Positions 62,797 through 64,000 of a stretch of 64,000 nucleotides of DNA are shown piece after piece. The position numbers and the translations under genes are program-made. This DNA is from Nemophila menziesii (taxonomy: Eukaryota; Streptophyta; Magnoliopsida; Boraginales; Hydrophyllaceae). How positions within the stretch are numbered: the stretch's first letter is position 1; each line of letters begins with the position of its first letter. The stretch spans positions 17,966,001-18,030,000 of the forward strand of contig JARWIR010000008.1 of NCBI GenBank assembly GCA_029959085.1, written 5' to 3'. The notes under the pieces are model-generated. The model was not told the origin of the DNA. It saw only the letters and a list, made by a program, of their open reading frames with translations, and searched no databases.

Positions 62797-64000
62797 TGAT
62801 GTCTCCCTAATTGTTCTTATTTTAGACCCTTAGGAGACATCATTTTTTGTGTTTATTTAATCAATTTGATAGACTTTTGGACTAAATATGCAATAATATG
62901 ATTTTTCTCTTTTATTTCTAGCATTTTTAGTTTATTAAGCTTTTGCGCGTAATATTGGTATTTTTAGTGTAAAGTTTACAGGTTTTAGATGTTAGCTAGA
63001 AGAGGAATCCAATGAGAAAGTCAAAGATCAAGAGATAAAGTCAAGACTTGAAGATAAATCCCGAAGATATTATTTTTAGAGCTGAAAATCCATTTTCCAG
63101 GCCATAGATTGCTGATTTCGAGGTGCTTAAACGATGATTTAGCCGCTGAACTTTGAAGAGAAAACATTCCTTATCGAGTTACGGAACTTTAGCAACTGGA
63201 ATGAGGTCAATCGGAGTCATAACGCATCGGGAAAAGCCGTTTTAGTGAAGGCATATCAGCAGTTACGGGATTTTGGGCTAAGTTAGTGGACTTGGGCCTT
63301 TTATATTTCATTTAATTAAAAGCCTAGGTCCAAGTCCGAATTTGCACTTATAAAAGTAGGTCTGGACTTCTATTTTTCATACAATTCACATTCTGCAAGA
63401 TTAAACACCAGAGAGAAGTCAACAGAAGGAAGAAAGAAGAAGCTACAAGAGCTGGAGAGGGTCTATATCTCCGTTCGTAGTCATTCCTATTCCGGAAATT
63501 AGGTTTTTCTTATCTTTAATTTTGTAATCAATATGAATTCCTTTACATTTAATTTAGTTTTTCTTTTTAATATGATCTAACATTTTCATAGTGCTTGAGA
63601 ACAATTAATGGGTGAATCCCAATCTTATTGAATTACGAATGTTGAATTTGGGTTTCTGTTAAATTGAATTAAATTAGGTCTTTTACTCTTTTCAATAAAT
63701 TGAGATTAATTACTGTTTTTGGAGTAGCTAACTAAGAACAGGTGTTAGTATCTAGGTTATTCCAATTAGTGGCGATTGGATCATCCTGACGGAGGGTTTA
63801 GGTACGGAAATATTTATTCAATCTAGGATAGAAACTATTGATTCTGACGAACTTAGCTAATTCTAGGGCCAATGAGGTAATAAAACTTAATCATCCAACG
63901 GTGGATCATATTTACCCTGACGGGACTAGTGACACTTTAGGATCGCCTTATAGTCCACCCTGACAGGGGTATAAGGAATTTAGAATCCCGACCATTGTAA
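62797..64000 (+). repeat. Athila-D 3' LTR, truncated by the window end
   Basis: Begins TGATGTCTCC and matches the 5' LTR over its first ~1.2 kb with about 20 scattered differences. The TATA-like TTATAAAAG lies near 63349. The last ~350 bases and any target duplication are outside the window. Confidence 0.92.

Larger units (their letters stand above)
48648..64000 (+). mobile_element. Athila-D, non-autonomous Athila-like Gypsy element (3' LTR cut by window)
   Basis: 5' LTR 48648-50207, PBS 50214-50231, one long gag-protease ORF 50341-53211, non-coding 3' half interrupted by Copia-E (53582-60416), polypurine-like tract about 62784-62795, and 3' LTR from 62797 to beyond the window. GTCAC precedes the 5' LTR and may be the target duplication. 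The LTRs differ at about 20 positions over the ~1.2 kb visible in both. RT, RNase H and the integrase catalytic core are absent. Confidence 0.92.

Overview
The window is plant nuclear DNA, almost certainly from a eudicot. The coding regions are interrupted by GT..AG introns, the interstitial repeats are degenerate copies of the Arabidopsis-type TTTAGGG telomere motif, and nearly all the sequence belongs to plant transposable-element families: Athila-like Gypsy, several Ty1/Copia lineages, plant L1-type LINEs with a C-terminal RNase H, an AU-type SINE, PIF/Harbinger, MULE and hAT-like MITEs. I cannot name the species from sequence alone. Only one ordinary host gene is convincing, a two-exon LURP-one-related (LOR) gene at 6757-7801.

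Layout. 1-1.75 kb: 5' part of a MULE transposase on the minus strand, with a TATA box, a likely 5'-UTR intron and a triplet of palindromes upstream. 1.97-6.2 kb: three hAT-like MITEs, a CTAGGCG-rich repeat and a wrecked minus-strand Copia gag. 6.2-7.8 kb: LOR gene. 8.2-9.2 kb: Copia 5' fragment. 9.2-21.1 kb: Athila-like material. A plus-strand LTR fragment is cut by a minus-strand Athila-like LTR, which itself carries a solo Copia LTR with a perfect 5-bp target duplication. The internal DNA of that minus-strand element is split by LINE-A, which in turn carries an AU SINE. 21.15-21.95 kb: degenerate telomere-like array. 21.96-32 kb: PIF/Harbinger remnant, split by Copia-B (target duplication CAATC) and by an Athila-like solo LTR. 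32.7-40.2 kb: LINE-B, almost intact. 41.14-46.14 kb: Copia-C (target duplication GTTGT). 46.99-47.3 kb: a possible distal arm of the Harbinger element and a SINE fragment. 47.3-47.9 kb: second telomere-like array. 47.9-48.6 kb: Athila gag remnant. 48.65-64.0 kb: Athila-D, a non-autonomous Athila-like element running off the window and carrying the young non-autonomous Copia-E.

How the parts relate. This is a nested-insertion mosaic rather than a set of co-operating genes. By-eye LTR comparison orders the insertions: Copia-E and Copia-C are young, Athila-D is intermediate, and Copia-B is old and carries many stop codons. The two most informative elements make structural proteins without a polymerase. 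Athila-D keeps an open gag-protease frame fused directly to an integrase-tail-like segment. Copia-E carries gag plus a second ORF resembling the putative plant transposon protein family, with no protease, integrase or reverse transcriptase. Both would need enzymes supplied in trans. A related accessory ORF also lies in the minus-strand Athila-like element at 20.0-21.1 kb. Short GC-rich palindromes recur in Copia-E, Athila-D and beside the MULE.
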